DNA from: Isochrysis galbana
Taxonomy: Eukaryota > Haptophyta > Isochrysidales > Isochrysidaceae
Direction of reading: 5' to 3'
NCBI GenBank assembly: GCA_018136815.1
Contig: CM030936.1
Location: 2,569,079 to 2,633,078 of the forward strand
Length of the DNA stretch: 64,000 nt
In this document: piece after piece, positions 1 through 10,929 of the stretch
How the letters are laid out: every line of letters starts with the position of its first letter
Numbering within the stretch: the stretch's first letter is position 1
Notes under the pieces: generated by a model
Told to the model about the DNA's origin: nothing
Seen by the model: only the letters and a program-made list of their open reading frames with translations
The model's database searches: none
Made by a program: the position numbers and the translations under genes

Positions 1-912
1 CGGTGAAGGGGAGGGGATCAGCTTCCGAAGCCCCGCCTACCGGGACTATGCCCCGCCGTCATCAAAAGGGGTCTTTGATCAAGATATCACCCCGATCGAG
101 ACGGCCGCGGCGCGTCAGGATGCGGAAATGGCAAGGCTTCAAGCGCAGACCAACACCCTAAAAGGGGCTGTGGAGCGCCTACAGTCATCCCTTGCCGCGG
201 CAGAGGCGAGGGAGGGGCTTCTCCGGGATCAAGTTGAAGCAGGGTTCAAAGCCCTGACTCAGCTACTCCAAGCCCGCCAAGAGCCCACTTCAAGTCCGTC
301 CATGGATCGGACCGAGGCGGCTGCGGATTCTGCTAGGCCGGCTCAGAAGGAACCATCCATGGACGAGCCTCCTGCCGGAGCCGCTCTGCGGACAAATTGT
401 CGTTGTCTACCGTAGGTTCTCGTGCAGTGGAGGCGGAGACTAGTTCCTTCTCCTCACCTCTCTCCCCGGTTCGTTATATTTCTCCGTCATCGTGTTCATT
501 CTCTCGTCTCGAAGTTGCAGCAACCATCTGGGTCAGGGTTCCGCTAGCTCTCCGAGATCATTCGGACTGCGCGATGCTAGTCGACCGCCTACCAAATCGC
601 GAGGCTCTCGATTCGTCCCCTCTCGTAATGCCCACGGTGGTCACGCCCACGGACGATCACCGCATCGCGGTGACGATCGTCCACACCGGAGTCGATGCGC
701 TGACCCTGCCGTCTCTGCATCCGATAGCTTCGCTCCAGGTGCGTTTCAAGTTGCACCGGGGCTGGACTCCGAATGGAAGCGAGGGAGATGGTGACCCTGT
801 CACCGCGCTGAGCGAGGAGCAACGATCTCTACTCGACTCAGCCACCATCGATCCGGACCGGCTTCTTTCCGACGATCAACGAGAAGAAGTACGCCAACTC
901 TTGAGGTGCTGA
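1..912 (+). CDS. 3' part of an LTR-retrotransposon coding region (two ORF pieces)
   Basis: An open frame enters from the left edge and runs to a stop near 415. It encodes a Gln/Ala/Glu-rich coiled-coil segment (residues MARLQAQTNTL onward). A second frame (about 397-912) overlaps its end and encodes about 170 aa with no domain I recognise; it ends in an acidic, Leu-rich tail. The two may be one protein broken by a frameshift or joined by frameshifting. Position is the main clue: about 290 bp downstream lie a purine tract and an LTR on the same strand, which makes this the 3' end of a retrotransposon internal region. No RT, integrase or protease motif is visible here, so the identity is inferred from context. 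Confidence 0.4.
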
Positions 913-1187
913 ACGCGTGCTGCCTGCGCTCTACACCCGGCGCAACACCCGAGCAAAGCTCCTGTAAAAGGGAGAAGTGGGTGGGGCAGTGCGTACGAAA
1001 GAGGCCGCCGCGTTAAGCCGCCGATTTCGTGCTCGCTTTGGATCCAAAGGGTGTTCTTGTCTCCACGTTTCGCTCGCTATGTTCCGTTGCTTCTTGTTCC
1101 GATTCTGACCTCTGGTCAGCCCAAGTTCCAGGTTCCAGGTCTCTGTTTCCAAGTTCACCGCTCGACATCGGGAGACGTCTCGATCTT

Positions 1188-1197
1188 AGTCGGGGGG
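1188..1197 (+). promoter_or_regulatory. Polypurine tract before LTR
   Basis: A short tract ending in GTCGGGGGG abuts a TGTCGC sequence that starts the repeated LTR segment. A purine tract directly 5' of a TG-starting repeat is the usual plus-strand primer site of LTR elements. The tract is short and contains pyrimidines, so this is inferred from its position. Confidence 0.45.
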
Positions 1198-1958
1198 TGT
1201 CGCATTCATCCTAGATGATGCGATTTCCAGGCTCTTGTTTCCAGGTCCTTCGCCGTGCGCCCACACGGTGAAGCTCAGGTACATCTAGGTTGGTAGGGTT
1301 CGTCCCTAGCGATCTAGAATTCGGGTTCTCGTTTCGTTCCTTCTAGCCTGTTTGTCAGGTCTAGATTCCAGGTTTCCTCCTTTCGGGTAATCTTGACCCA
1401 AAGGAGCCAGGTCGCCTGTCACTCGCTGCGCGCTTGTCTCAGGCTCTCGAGTTACCTTGTGAAGGCTTGTTTAGCTTCTTGCAAGGCTTGTTGTTTCTTG
1501 TTGGGTTCCGGTTCTTTCTTGGGACCTGCTGACTTTCGTTGTTGTCCAGGCCTGTTCTTCGTAGGTTCTGCTTGGCCTGGTTAGGGTTTCGTTGAATCCC
1601 CGCGTTCGGCGTTTGGCGTTGGCGTTCGGAAATTTCCTCTCACATTCCCTAGGTCCGCTACCCTTGGCTTGTAGGTCCTTGCTTCTTTCTTCTCGGTCAA
1701 GGTTTTGGCGAGCGAGTCGGTTGCTCTAGCCGCTCGAGATTTGAGGTTTAATTTGCCATCTCCCCTTGGAGATCGGTGTAGGTTCGCTTCCTAGGTGAGG
1801 GAATCTTTCCCCTTGATGCAAGTTACATGCAAGCCCTTGGCCCCTTTGGTGTTTCTTCCCCTTGGTTGCTACTCAGGGTTGTTCGTTAGAAGCGTCTAGA
1901 AGGTTCACGCTCAACGGCAAGATTTCCTCTGTCGTGAAGACATCTCGTTGCGATCTGT
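1198..1958 (+). mobile_element. LTR of retrotransposon (3' LTR)
   Basis: This ~760-bp segment begins TGTCGCATTC and is repeated, inverted and nearly intact, at 50918-51675. The shared sequence stops at GCGATCTGTAT on one side and TGTCGC on the other, so both ends are defined by comparing the copies. It carries no ORF of note. Copy 1 follows retrotransposon-like coding sequence and a purine tract; copy 2 stands alone like a solo LTR. The 3' end is not a canonical CA, so the exact right boundary is uncertain by a few bases. Confidence 0.55.
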
Positions 1959-2787
1959 ATCCAAAGTGATCGCCGTGGTCGCGCGACACGACGCTCCCCT
2001 TCGGACTCTCCGCTACGTGGGAAGTTACAACGGAGACACGCTCCGGCCGTCGCTGCGGAGTCTCTCTCTCTCTCTCGCTCTCTCTCTCCGTCTCTCGCGA
2101 CGTGTTTGAGTTATCGGTGATTTGGGGTCGCGGTTGCTTGATAATTTGCTTGGTTTGGGTGAATGATTCCGGTGTGTTCGTGAGTCGGTGTATCCTGTTG
2201 TTCTCAGCTTCGTTGTCCGTCGTTGTTCGCTGCGTCGCTGCACTCAAGCAGCTTAGGCTCCCTCCCTGAGGGAAGAGTTCTTTGTAGGTCTAACAATCTC
2301 TTACAACCCATCACACTAGGGCCGCTAGGAGCGCCTCGCCGCCCCACAGCCCTTCGTTCGCCGTTCGTTCCCCGTCCAGACACCCAAATGGGGTTGCCCG
2401 ACCCAGTCCAGAATTTCATTCACCCGACTCCCGGTGGGGAGGAGGGCCAAAGCGCCGCGCTAGCCGCCGGTGCTGCTCGCGACGGAGTGGCTCAGAGCCC
2501 TCCGGCTCCGCTCGACTCGACAGGAGAGCGTGGGAGAGGAAGTCAAGTGTTGAAGGATGGCCCAAGGCAGGGCACTGAGTTGTAGGTTCTTGTGGCCCAC
2601 AAGAGTGGGGTGAAAACGAGAAGTGAGTCAACATGGAAAACAGATGCATAGGGTGCTCTCCGTAAGAGATTGATGGTTGTGAAGTGCCCTCCCATGTGCT
2701 CAGCTGCCCTCCCACATGAGGTGCTCTTGGGGTGGGAGGGTTTCCCACTGTTGGAGGGGGTCTCGAAGACCCCCTGCATGCTATGCA
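1959..2787. other. Intergenic stretch, no gene seen
   Basis: It contains a short CT-rich microsatellite (about 2061-2093) and GC-rich sequence with only shadow ORFs. I see no domain, RNA gene or clear repeat boundary. Confidence 0.5.
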
Positions 2788-3010
2788 GAGCCATGGTGGC
2801 AACCTGTTCGGTGCCAGCGCTCGCCACCCTGCGCGCTCGCGCGGGTGTGGTTTGGATGGGGCTGGATGGGCTTTGAGAGGGCTTTCTGACGAGCCGCCTC
2901 AGGCGGCGTGGGGCGTCCCAGGTGGAGGTGGGGCGCACTGGCGAGGGTCGCCTGAGGCTCGGGAGCGGTCGCGGCACGCTCCATAGGTCAAACTATAACA
3001 ATAGTTTTTG
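2788..3010. repeat. Repeat ending in an imperfect hairpin (family H-like end)
   Basis: The sequence from the AGAGCCATGGTGGC motif to the AAACTATAACAATAGTTT palindrome (2990-3007) recurs at about 50850-51813, where the inverted LTR interrupts it. The terminal GCACGCTCCATAGG plus hairpin resembles the GCGCGCTCCATGACC plus hairpin ends of the H copies at 14076, 21372 and 22623. Confidence 0.55.
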
Positions 3011-3232
3011 TCACAAACTTCATATAAACGTTCTAAGAAAATTGGGGTATGGTCCTACAGATCTCGTGATCATCATGGCAAGGAAGATACTCTCCACGAA
3101 TAGCACGTGGGTGACTCATGTGGGGTGAGAGCAAGAGCAAGGCGACAGGACAGCGAGGCGTCTCGGCGTCAATTGCAACAGCCATCGCGACCGTCGGCAG
3201 TAGTAAGGATCCGGCAGCTTTGGCCAATAGTC

Positions 3233-6200
3233 TCACATGAGCGTGCAAGCACCACTGCCATCCCCTGTCGATACCCTTGCACCTCCCGTGCTCGGGCGCG
3301 CCTGGTATGGCGAGTCTTGCTTGGCAGGGTTTTGGCCTCCGAGAGAGCCTCCCTTGTATCGCGCCTTGAGCTGCTGCGCTTTCAAGGCCGAGATCTCGTC
3401 GAGCTTCTTCAGCGCCTCGTCACGTTCGCGCGTCACGGACCCGAGCTTTCCGAGAACAATCTTGAGCTCCTCCTCCGCCTTTTGCGCCCGCTCGGTTGCC
3501 TCTCGGATTAGCCTCGTCGCCTCTGCCTCGTCCTTTGCGCCCGTCAGCTGCGACTCGAGAGTCTCGATCGAATTTTGCGCGTGGTTGCGCCGGAGCTTCT
3601 CCACTTGCAACCGGAAGTTGGCCTCGTTCTTGATATGCTTTGTTTGCTCTTTCGCCTTGTAATCGATCATGTCTTGCAACCCGGCCTTCACCTCTTCGTG
3701 AGCCATCTCCCAGTCGATGATTTTCTTCTCGCCGCCCCCATTCTCAAGCATCGCCACTTGCGGGTCGAAAACATGGAAGACCTGGCTCAGCCCGAGAACT
3801 AGCCGGTCGTTGTGCTTAAGCTCGACAGGAAGTACGACTTTTTTTCCGTTCACGAAGCACACCCCTTCCCCAGGCCCTAGCGTCAGCTTCCGCGTGGCCG
3901 AGTCGTCGAACGAGATGTCGCAGTGCGAATCTTCGATGCCCTCGCCACCAAGCGTGTGGTAGAAGTCGTCGTCGGCCTCGTCGAGCCCGAACGTGTGCTT
4001 TCCAGGGTAAAGCAAGTGGATGAGCCGTCCGTTGAGAAGAGCGTCTTGGTTGAGGTTGCGCAACGATGGGTAGACCTGCAAGTCCTCGCGCGAAACGTCG
4101 AGGCCGAGCTCGCGCGCCATCTCGGACACGTCCTCCTCGGAGGAGGCCATTTTTTGCTCCCACGACTTGGTAAGCTCGGCAAGCATCTCCGAATTCCGCG
4201 CAAGCTGCTCAGCAAGGGCTGCCTTTTGCCGCTCGGCAGCCTCAGCTTTTGCCTCGACACGTTGCTTCTCCTTCTCAAACTGCTTGGCGGCCTCCTCGAC
4301 ATCCGCGGGTGCCGAGACGGATAGTTTCTCCATCACCTTGGCGAGGGCTGCCTCTGCGTTGTCCGTGGTTAGGATGCCCGAGCCTGCTTCCGAGCTCACC
4401 TTGTCGAAGGCCTCTTCGGCCAACTTGGTCGCCTTCTCAATCTGCTTGAAGTCTTCACCGTCTACCCCGTCGATGCCGAGCAGCGAGACCGCGGCGCGCA
4501 CGGCCTTGACGACCACGGGCTTCGAAAGTAAATTGCCCATGGCCGCCTGACGCTCGCCCTCAAAGTCGTAAAGAACGTTGGAGATGGCCTTTTTGCGCAC
4601 AGGCTCGGGGGCCGACTCCACTTTCTTCATCACCTGCTCCATAACGTCAACAAGCTGGTCGTAGGATAGTGCGCCCTTGCTCCAAACTGGAGCCCCGAAG
4701 GCAAGGAGCTCCTTGGCCTCACTGATGGCCGCCTCCAGCTCTTCACGTGGCACTTCTGCCTCCTCGGAGTCCCACATTTCCAGCGTCTCCGTGACCATGG
4801 AGATAGTTTCCTCGGGCCCCATCCGCGCACCGCCCGAGGCGCGCAGGCTATAGAGACGGCCAAGCTCGGATAGGGCTTCGTCGACGGCGTCCTTCTTCGA
4901 GTACTCCGACACACCAGGGACCTGCATGATAGCATTCTTCAGGATGGTCTCCATGTCGTGTCGACCGAGCATCGACTTGGACGCCGCAGCCGCACGCTCA
5001 GCTTCCATCCGCTGCATCTCCTCGATGGCCTTGGCCTTCTCCTCCTCGGAAGCGGCCTTCGCGTTTGCTACCGCCTCCTCGATTTTCCTAGCCAACTCTT
5101 CCTCGGTGATGGTATTCCCGTAGTCACGCTTGAGGTCGGATGTCTGATCAGCGGCGGCACCGCTCTCGCCGCCGCTGCCTTCTAAGGGTGAGAGATCGAC
5201 GCCCTCGCCGTTGGCAATGCCCGACAACATCTTCCTTAGCTTGTCGTTTTCCGCCTTGAGTTCGCGGATAAGCTTATCAGTCGGGTTCTCCATCACTTCC
5301 ACCACGACCTTGATTTGCTTCGCACGATCCGCATATCGAAGGGTCGAGAGCGACTCGTCATAGTTGATATTTGCGGGCGAGACCGCCGCTACCATGACCG
5401 TCTTCGAGTTACCCCCAAGAGCCGACTGGAGCAATTCGGTGAGTACATGCGAGCGATACGGCACAAAGACCTTCTTCCTCGGGTTATTGGCTTTCTCCGC
5501 CAATGCAGAGATGACGTTACCGAGCGCTGAGAGCGACACGTTGATCTCGATGCCCTCCTGCAGACGTGCGCCAGTCGCGCCCGTCGACTCGGCCCGCTCG
5601 GAACCTGCCAGGTCGACAAGCACGATGTCAGATGCAAACTCGCGCTCCCGCCCCTCTTCTTGGATCTTCTGACCCAGGGTGATGGTGACGATGGTGTGGG
5701 CCCGAGAGGAGGTGGCATTCATGTTTGTTGCCCCAACAGTTCGATTTGCGGTTCCTACATCTTGCACCTTCTCGATGGCCTTGTACGACCCGACAGCCGA
5801 CTTCTTGAGGCCCTGCACGTATGTGCCCGTCTTGCCGTTGCGGATTTTGAGCTTCTCCTTGCTTTTTGGATTGAGGAGATCGCGCAGCTCGCGCCCGTAG
5901 ATTTCCATCATGGCGCACTCAACTTGAAATTTATGAGTGGCCGACTCCTGCTCCTTTATGCGTTTGAAGATCTCCTCACACGCCAGGGGCAGGATGCCCT
6001 TGTTGCTACCATATCCAACAAAGGAGTATGACTTCCCCGCTCCTGTTTGGCCATATGCGAACATTGTGCAATTGTAGCCCTGCACAGTGAGAGGGTCATG
6101 AGATAAGCTCATGCGCTCGCAGATCTCGATACGACCTCGATTGGGCGGCTCTACTGGGAGGCATGGCCCAAATGCATACGAACGACCAGCGACCGTCGCC

Positions 6201-6675
6201 GGTCCCTTGTAGGTGCTTACCGCCCAAGCGTTCTCAAGCATCTTCACTCCGAGATGCTCATAGACGTCCTTTTGCGAGGAGTACTCGGCGCCGAACTGGG
6301 ACGCGGGGCCACCCGCTGTATTATACCCATCCTCCTCCGTCACGAAACCGTCGTGTGACCAGTACGAGTAATCGAAGGCGAAGTCCTTCTCAGAGTCATC
6401 TTCTGGGTTGATGATCGTGGTTTGTGGGCCCTGTGTGGAGGGCGAGTTCGACCATGAGCGCGCTCAACAAGCGCAAGCCCACCAAAAAGGTTGACCAATC
6501 CCGACCCTTGTGAGAGCACCCGCCTCGCCCCAGCTTGCGCTTCCAGCTTGCAGCTCTTCTCTGTGAGGCCGGCAGGTTGGACCTTCATCCGGATGATGCA
6601 TTTGGAGTTGGCCTCCTTCTCGCGGTTGTTGAAGGGTCGGACGCGCACTGCGACCTTGACGCTCTCAGCTGACAT
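3233..6675 (-). CDS. Kinesin-3-like motor protein with FHA domain
   Basis: Microtubule motor, probably plus-end-directed cargo transport (family knowledge). Inferred exons on the minus strand: 6675-6520, 6430-6221 and 6079-3233, about 1070 aa. Exon 1 starts MSAESVKVAVRVRPFNNREK, typical of KIF1/kinesin-3. Exon 2 has FAFDYSYWSH. Exon 3 opens with GYNCTMFAYGQTGAGKS, whose P-loop is at residues 132-139, followed by switch I (SSRAHTIV) and switch II (DLAGSER). Coiled coils follow, then an FHA-type region at about residues 790-890 (FVNGKKV and an HNDRLVLG stretch), then a C-terminal coiled coil. No PH domain is seen, so it is shorter than animal KIF1A. Intron 2 (6220-6080, 141 nt) has no stop and is in frame. 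The start is preceded by a G-rich tract and, about 190 bp upstream, by a transposon end. Confidence 0.93.
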
Positions 6676-6713
6676 CGCGCCTGTGCAACTGCACGCGCGC
6701 GGACCGGGTGGGG

Positions 6714-6752
6714 TGGGGGGTGGGGGGGGTGGGGGGGGCGAGGGGGGGGAAG
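6714..6752. promoter_or_regulatory. G-rich tract upstream of the kinesin start
   Basis: Runs of G separated by single T or A on the plus strand lie about 40-80 nt upstream of the kinesin ATG. This is potential G-quadruplex sequence in the presumed 5' UTR or promoter. Function is not shown. Confidence 0.35.
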
Positions 6753-6951
6753 GTGCTCTGCAGCAGGAGAGAGGAGAGCACGAGGAGGGAGGCGGAGCGG
6801 GGCGCGGCGAGGAGAGAGTTCGTCTGTTACGCTTCCCCATTCCGAACATTTTATTTTTATTATATTTAAGGTGGTAGGTGCAGGTTTTTTTCGGCTCCCC
6901 CCCCCCCCCCACCCGCCCCCTCCTTTCCCTTTCCCTTCGCTCGCGCAAGCA

Positions 6952-9807
6952 ATGCGGCGACTTCGCGCGGAGGCCTTCAGCGACTCGGCCTCAGAGGCTG
7001 GGGAGGAGGAAGTGATGGTGATGGAAGGGCCGGATGGAGACTCGGACCATGAGCTTCCCATGGCTGAGGAAGCCCCACCTCCACCTCGACCTCGCGGCCG
7101 GCCAAAGAAAGCAGCGAGGCCAGCTGCAGCCGAGGCGATGCGGAATGGCGCAGGCGCGCCACAAGCAAAGCGCGGTCGTCCACGCGGCAAGGGAAGGGCA
7201 TCGCCAGCCGCATCTCCTCCATCGGGCCCACGCAAGCGCCGGCGCAGTGACATCTTCTCGCCTGCTGAGGCAGCAGCTCACGACCGCCAGGAAGCAAAGC
7301 AGCTGCGCGAGCTGAAGGCGCGCATCGAGGCTGCGACTGCGAGCGCAGCCTTCGACGTGTTCTCCACCGTGGACGTCCGTGAGCTCGCCAACTCCATCGC
7401 GATGAAGACGCAGTCAAAGTGCTGCTCGGCCGAGTTCATCCCGGTGGCTCCTGAGTCGAAGATGGCCATTCACTCGGTGATGCTCCCGTTCATGTGCTCA
7501 GTGTGTGGGGACATGATCAACATCAAGACGGGCAAGGCATGCCGTATCAATCTCGACGTGGACTCGGGCTCGGAGGGAATGGATGAGGATGGCGATGGGC
7601 TGACTAAGAATGATCGGCGGAAGCAAAAGCGGAGGAAGCAAACCAACTCTCGACCGGAGTACATCGTGATGAAGGTTCTTGGGTGCCTGCTCGCAGGGCA
7701 GATGTATTCGGACTACGCAACTGTGGCGATCGCGCAAGGGGAGCAAGTGATGTCGCATAACACCTTCGACCGATACCTTAGCAAGCTCCTACCGTGGATC
7801 GAGAAGCTGCAGAAGGAGATGCTTGAGTTGGTGCGCTACTTGGTCGTACGATACGGTTCAATCGAACAGCTCGTCCTCACGAACGACATGTTCTGGCTCA
7901 CACGTGGACGCAACTCGCTCAATGGCTCAGGCACAATGTGTGACCTCGACTCCGGGGGCATCCTCGCGTATCGGCACTACTGCATTGGCACGGACATGCT
8001 CAGTGGTAAGGGCGGTTTTGAGTTCACTCCGAAGGCCATGGACGCCATCGGCTGCGGCGAGATGCTGGATGACATAGTCGACTGGTTCGAGAAAGGCGAT
8101 CTCGACGCCCTCATTGACAAGTACAACCTGCGTGTTCGTCCTTCCCTCGACGGTATCGTGCTCGACGGTGACGCCTCAACGAACTTGTTGATCCCGCTAG
8201 TGCTTGCCAAGGCGAAGCAAACCACCGGCCGCACGAACTACTGTTCCCAACTTCGCGTTTTCGACTGCTCCAACCACTTGGGCAAGAACGCAGGCGCAAA
8301 GGCGTTCGAGGTTGGACATCGCCTTCATAAGACGTGCAGTTGCAAGGACCGTATCACTCAGCTAGGCGAAGTGGACAAGCGGCAGCCCAAAGACCATCGC
8401 GGTCTGAATGTGCAGGCTCACCCTCTTGTCAAATCATGGCAGCGATCTACATCGGCAGCTTTGCGCAGCGCGAAGGACTGGCGCGCGAAAGCGGAGACCG
8501 AGGCTCGGACTGCGAGGGAAGCAGCAGCCGCGGCAGGCACAGAGCAATCTCCGGACATGCAGTCTCCGTTACCATCAATGTCGTCCCTTGCAGTCCAAGG
8601 GATCGAAGAAATGGTGAATCACCTTAGCAATATCCACGAGGGGAAGGGCTTCCTCACCGGCAAGCTACGGACTTGCCGCTTGCATGACCTGACATTGCCA
8701 AACGGTGAGCCATACGTGTCCCGGCAGTGGAATGATTGTGCAGACTTCCGGGCCGAAATGGAGGCGTGGCTCAAGACTAAGTTCTTTAACAATATCGATG
8801 GTGTGATTCACCCGGAGCGTGGCGCAATGTGCCAGAATGCCTCAGAGCGCGTCGGCACCGTTGCACTGCATTACAGAACCAAGGAGAAGCAGCTGAGGCC
8901 CACACACTACGTTTGCTCCACTGGTCTCGCTATGGCACACGTGCAGAACGTTTGCATCCACAAATTTCGCAGGCAGCTCTTGTTGAAAGGTGAGACAGAC
9001 GACAGGATCGAGGCCTTCGGGACGATGGAGTCGCGCCTCTTCGAGCTCGTTGGCCTGCAGAGTAGGCCTGCGCAGCGCGCGCAGTGGATGCAGCGAGTGT
9101 CTGTCAGAGCGAAACGCAGCATGTTCCGGAAAACAGTAGAGTACAAACGGAAGCGTAGCCAACAGCGCAAATCTCTCACTGAGAAACGCCAAAACTATAA
9201 GACCGATCATCGCTACAAGTACAAGGGCGACACCGGTGGCAAGTCCCGTTCGACTTCTGGAGCGCAGGGTAAAGGTGTGGTAGGAGCGTGTACGTGCACC
9301 GCCACGTGCCAACGTGGCTGCCCTTGCCGGGAAGCCGCCACAATGTGCACCAACCTGTGCCATGCAAAGTCGACAAGGTGCCGCAACCTCCTCAACGGGG
9401 GAAGTCTAGTAGGGGAGGATGCCGACATATCAGGTGCCGGGTCGTCCCAAGATCACGCGGCTGCAGCGCACGGCATGGTTTGCAGCGGTGCAACCGGTTG
9501 GCATCCACAGCAGCGCGTCCCACCGGCTGAGACAGAGGATCTGACCGATCGGACGGTGATGTGCTATTGGGATGGAGCTGGGTGGCTGCAAGGCACCATC
9601 CTCGAAGCAAATATGGACGACACTGAGCTAGATGGCGAGGACGTCGCAAACTGGCTGGTGTACTATGACGTTGATGACACAACGGCCGCGCATTACCTGT
9701 CGCACGATTCGTACTTCACCACAGCGGCGGACGACGACTCACTGTCATCCGTGGAGCACGGTGCTTGGTACCTGTTGCTTGATGAGTGCGAAGAGTGCGT
9801 GTTCTAG
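6952..9807 (+). CDS. Mutator-like/DDE transposase with CXC cysteine motif and reader-like C-terminus
   Basis: Predicted 951-aa protein. The start at ATG 6952 is the first Met after a C-rich leader. The N-terminus (about 1-110) is basic and AT-hook-like, with PRPRGRPKKA and AKRGRPRGKG. A Cys pair follows (CSVCGDM). The core resembles the Mutator-like transposase domain found in many metazoan and algal elements. Candidate catalytic acidics are Asp in TNDMFW (about 311), Asp in LDGDAST (about 405, followed by FDCSNHLGKN) and Glu in QNASERVG (about 631). At about 780-813 is a Cys cluster of the CRC/tesmin type (CTCTATCQRGCPC..CTNLCHA..CRN). The last ~80 residues (YWDGAGWLQGTI..WLVYYDVDD) look like a Tudor- or chromo-type barrel. 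Family assignment is from remembered motifs; the catalytic triad is inferred. Confidence 0.7.
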   Translation: MRRLRAEAFSDSASEAGEEEVMVMEGPDGDSDHELPMAEEAPPPPRPRGRPKKAARPAAAEAMRNGAGAPQAKRGRPRGKGRASPAASPPSGPRKRRRSDIFSPAEAAAHDRQEAKQLRELKARIEAATASAAFDVFSTVDVRELANSIAMKTQSKCCSAEFIPVAPESKMAIHSVMLPFMCSVCGDMINIKTGKACRINLDVDSGSEGMDEDGDGLTKNDRRKQKRRKQTNSRPEYIVMKVLGCLLAGQMYSDYATVAIAQGEQVMSHNTFDRYLSKLLPWIEKLQKEMLELVRYLVVRYGSIEQLVLTNDMFWLTRGRNSLNGSGTMCDLDSGGILAYRHYCIGTDMLSGKGGFEFTPKAMDAIGCGEMLDDIVDWFEKGDLDALIDKYNLRVRPSLDGIVLDGDASTNLLIPLVLAKAKQTTGRTNYCSQLRVFDCSNHLGKNAGAKAFEVGHRLHKTCSCKDRITQLGEVDKRQPKDHRGLNVQAHPLVKSWQRSTSAALRSAKDWRAKAETEARTAREAAAAAGTEQSPDMQSPLPSMSSLAVQGIEEMVNHLSNIHEGKGFLTGKLRTCRLHDLTLPNGEPYVSRQWNDCADFRAEMEAWLKTKFFNNIDGVIHPERGAMCQNASERVGTVALHYRTKEKQLRPTHYVCSTGLAMAHVQNVCIHKFRRQLLLKGETDDRIEAFGTMESRLFELVGLQSRPAQRAQWMQRVSVRAKRSMFRKTVEYKRKRSQQRKSLTEKRQNYKTDHRYKYKGDTGGKSRSTSGAQGKGVVGACTCTATCQRGCPCREAATMCTNLCHAKSTRCRNLLNGGSLVGEDADISGAGSSQDHAAAAHGMVCSGATGWHPQQRVPPAETEDLTDRTVMCYWDGAGWLQGTILEANMDDTELDGEDVANWLVYYDVDDTTAAHYLSHDSYFTTAADDDSLSSVEHGAWYLLLDECEECVF

Positions 9808-9819
9808 TCGCAGGTTGTG

Positions 9820-10361
9820 TTGGGGCTCCATGCACGGGCGTGGCTTGCTGTGCATAGCCTCCTAGAGTCCGCGCTTGGCGTCGGAGTTGAATATCGCCGG
9901 ATATCAGCATAAGCATGCGCAAGGAGTGTCCGTGCCGTACGTGTTGGTGTGAGCGCTGAGGTTGGTTTCAAGAGCTGTGAGTAGGCTCATATGGAAGATC
10001 AGAGTAAATGCTCTCTACCTCATATTTTCTGGTGAATTTTAGGGACTTGCAATCCGTCTTTTGAGCCACGGTAACTTGAGAAAAGACAGCAATGGGTATT
10101 TTTTGGACTTAGACGCCTTTAAGTCTCCGGGAGGGCCTGTAAAATACACCAAAAAATATGAGCTAGAGAGCATTTACTCTGATCTTCCATATGAGCCTAC
10201 TCACAGCTCTTGAAACCAACCTCAGCGCTCACACCAACACGTACGGCACGGACACTCCTTGCGCATGCTTCTGCTGATATCCGGCGATATTCAACTCCGA
10301 CGCCAAGCGCGGACTCTAGGAGGCTATGCACAGCAAGCCACGCCCGTGCATGGAGCCCCAA
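9820..10361. repeat. Large imperfect palindrome inside the transposon
   Basis: The left arm (from 9820, TTGGGGCTCCATGCACGG) is the reverse complement of the right arm ending at 10361 over about 216 bp, at roughly 97% identity by eye. The loop is about 90 bp (about 10045-10135). The left arm starts 12 bp after the transposase stop, so the transcript 3' end would fold into a very long hairpin. Confidence 0.85.
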
Positions 10362-10929
10362 GGCAATCTGGACGAATCTGCATGCGCCTCGTAGCCGGGG
10401 AGCGCCGCTCCTGCCCGCCACCACCTCGAATTCTGCCGCCTCGCATGCAGACGTTCAACACCAACGTTGAGAGCCCGCCAGAATGGCCGCCAGAACGCGG
10501 CACCTGCGGCCATCATTGCGCGCCCAGCGGCACGAGAGTTGCCCCACATATCGGTGTTGCCGACCTGCCCCGCTTCTGCGCCCAAGAGGCCGCGCATATG
10601 CCCACCAGACCCGCCTTGCGCTCGCTCCTCGCTGCCACGCTGGCGGCGAGGAGAGGGGTGGGGGAGGAGGCCCACCCTCGGCGATCGCGACAATGGGAGG
10701 AACCAGCCATCCGGGCCCGATCATGGCCCAGGTGGATGGCTCTCCACAGCCGCGGCCCAGCGGCCCTTCTGCTAAGGGTTGCGGAGCCATAGCCCCAGAG
10801 GAGCGGGCCCGTGCCAGCGCGGCCGCCGCCCATGGGATCGGCCGTAGAAGCCCCGCCGATAGTTGTACCTACCACCTTAAGGGAGGCACCTTCGGAGGTG
10901 CTGCGCGCCGGTTTGTCTTGAGGTTGCAG

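Larger units (their letters stand above)
6866..10880 (+). mobile_element. DNA transposon with a DDE-type transposase, 4.0 kb
   Basis: The ends are a 14-bp perfect inverted repeat: TTAAGGTGGTAGGT at 6866-6879 and its reverse complement at 10867-10880. TTAA at each outer edge could be the target duplication, leaving TIRs that start GGTGGTAGGT, or it could be part of the TIR. Longer flanks do not match. Inside are one large transposase ORF (6952-9807) and a long palindrome (9820-10361). The ORF is uninterrupted, so the copy may be young or active. The left end lies just upstream of the kinesin gene. The right end is followed within ~100 bp by an R3 retroposon tail. Confidence 0.7.
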
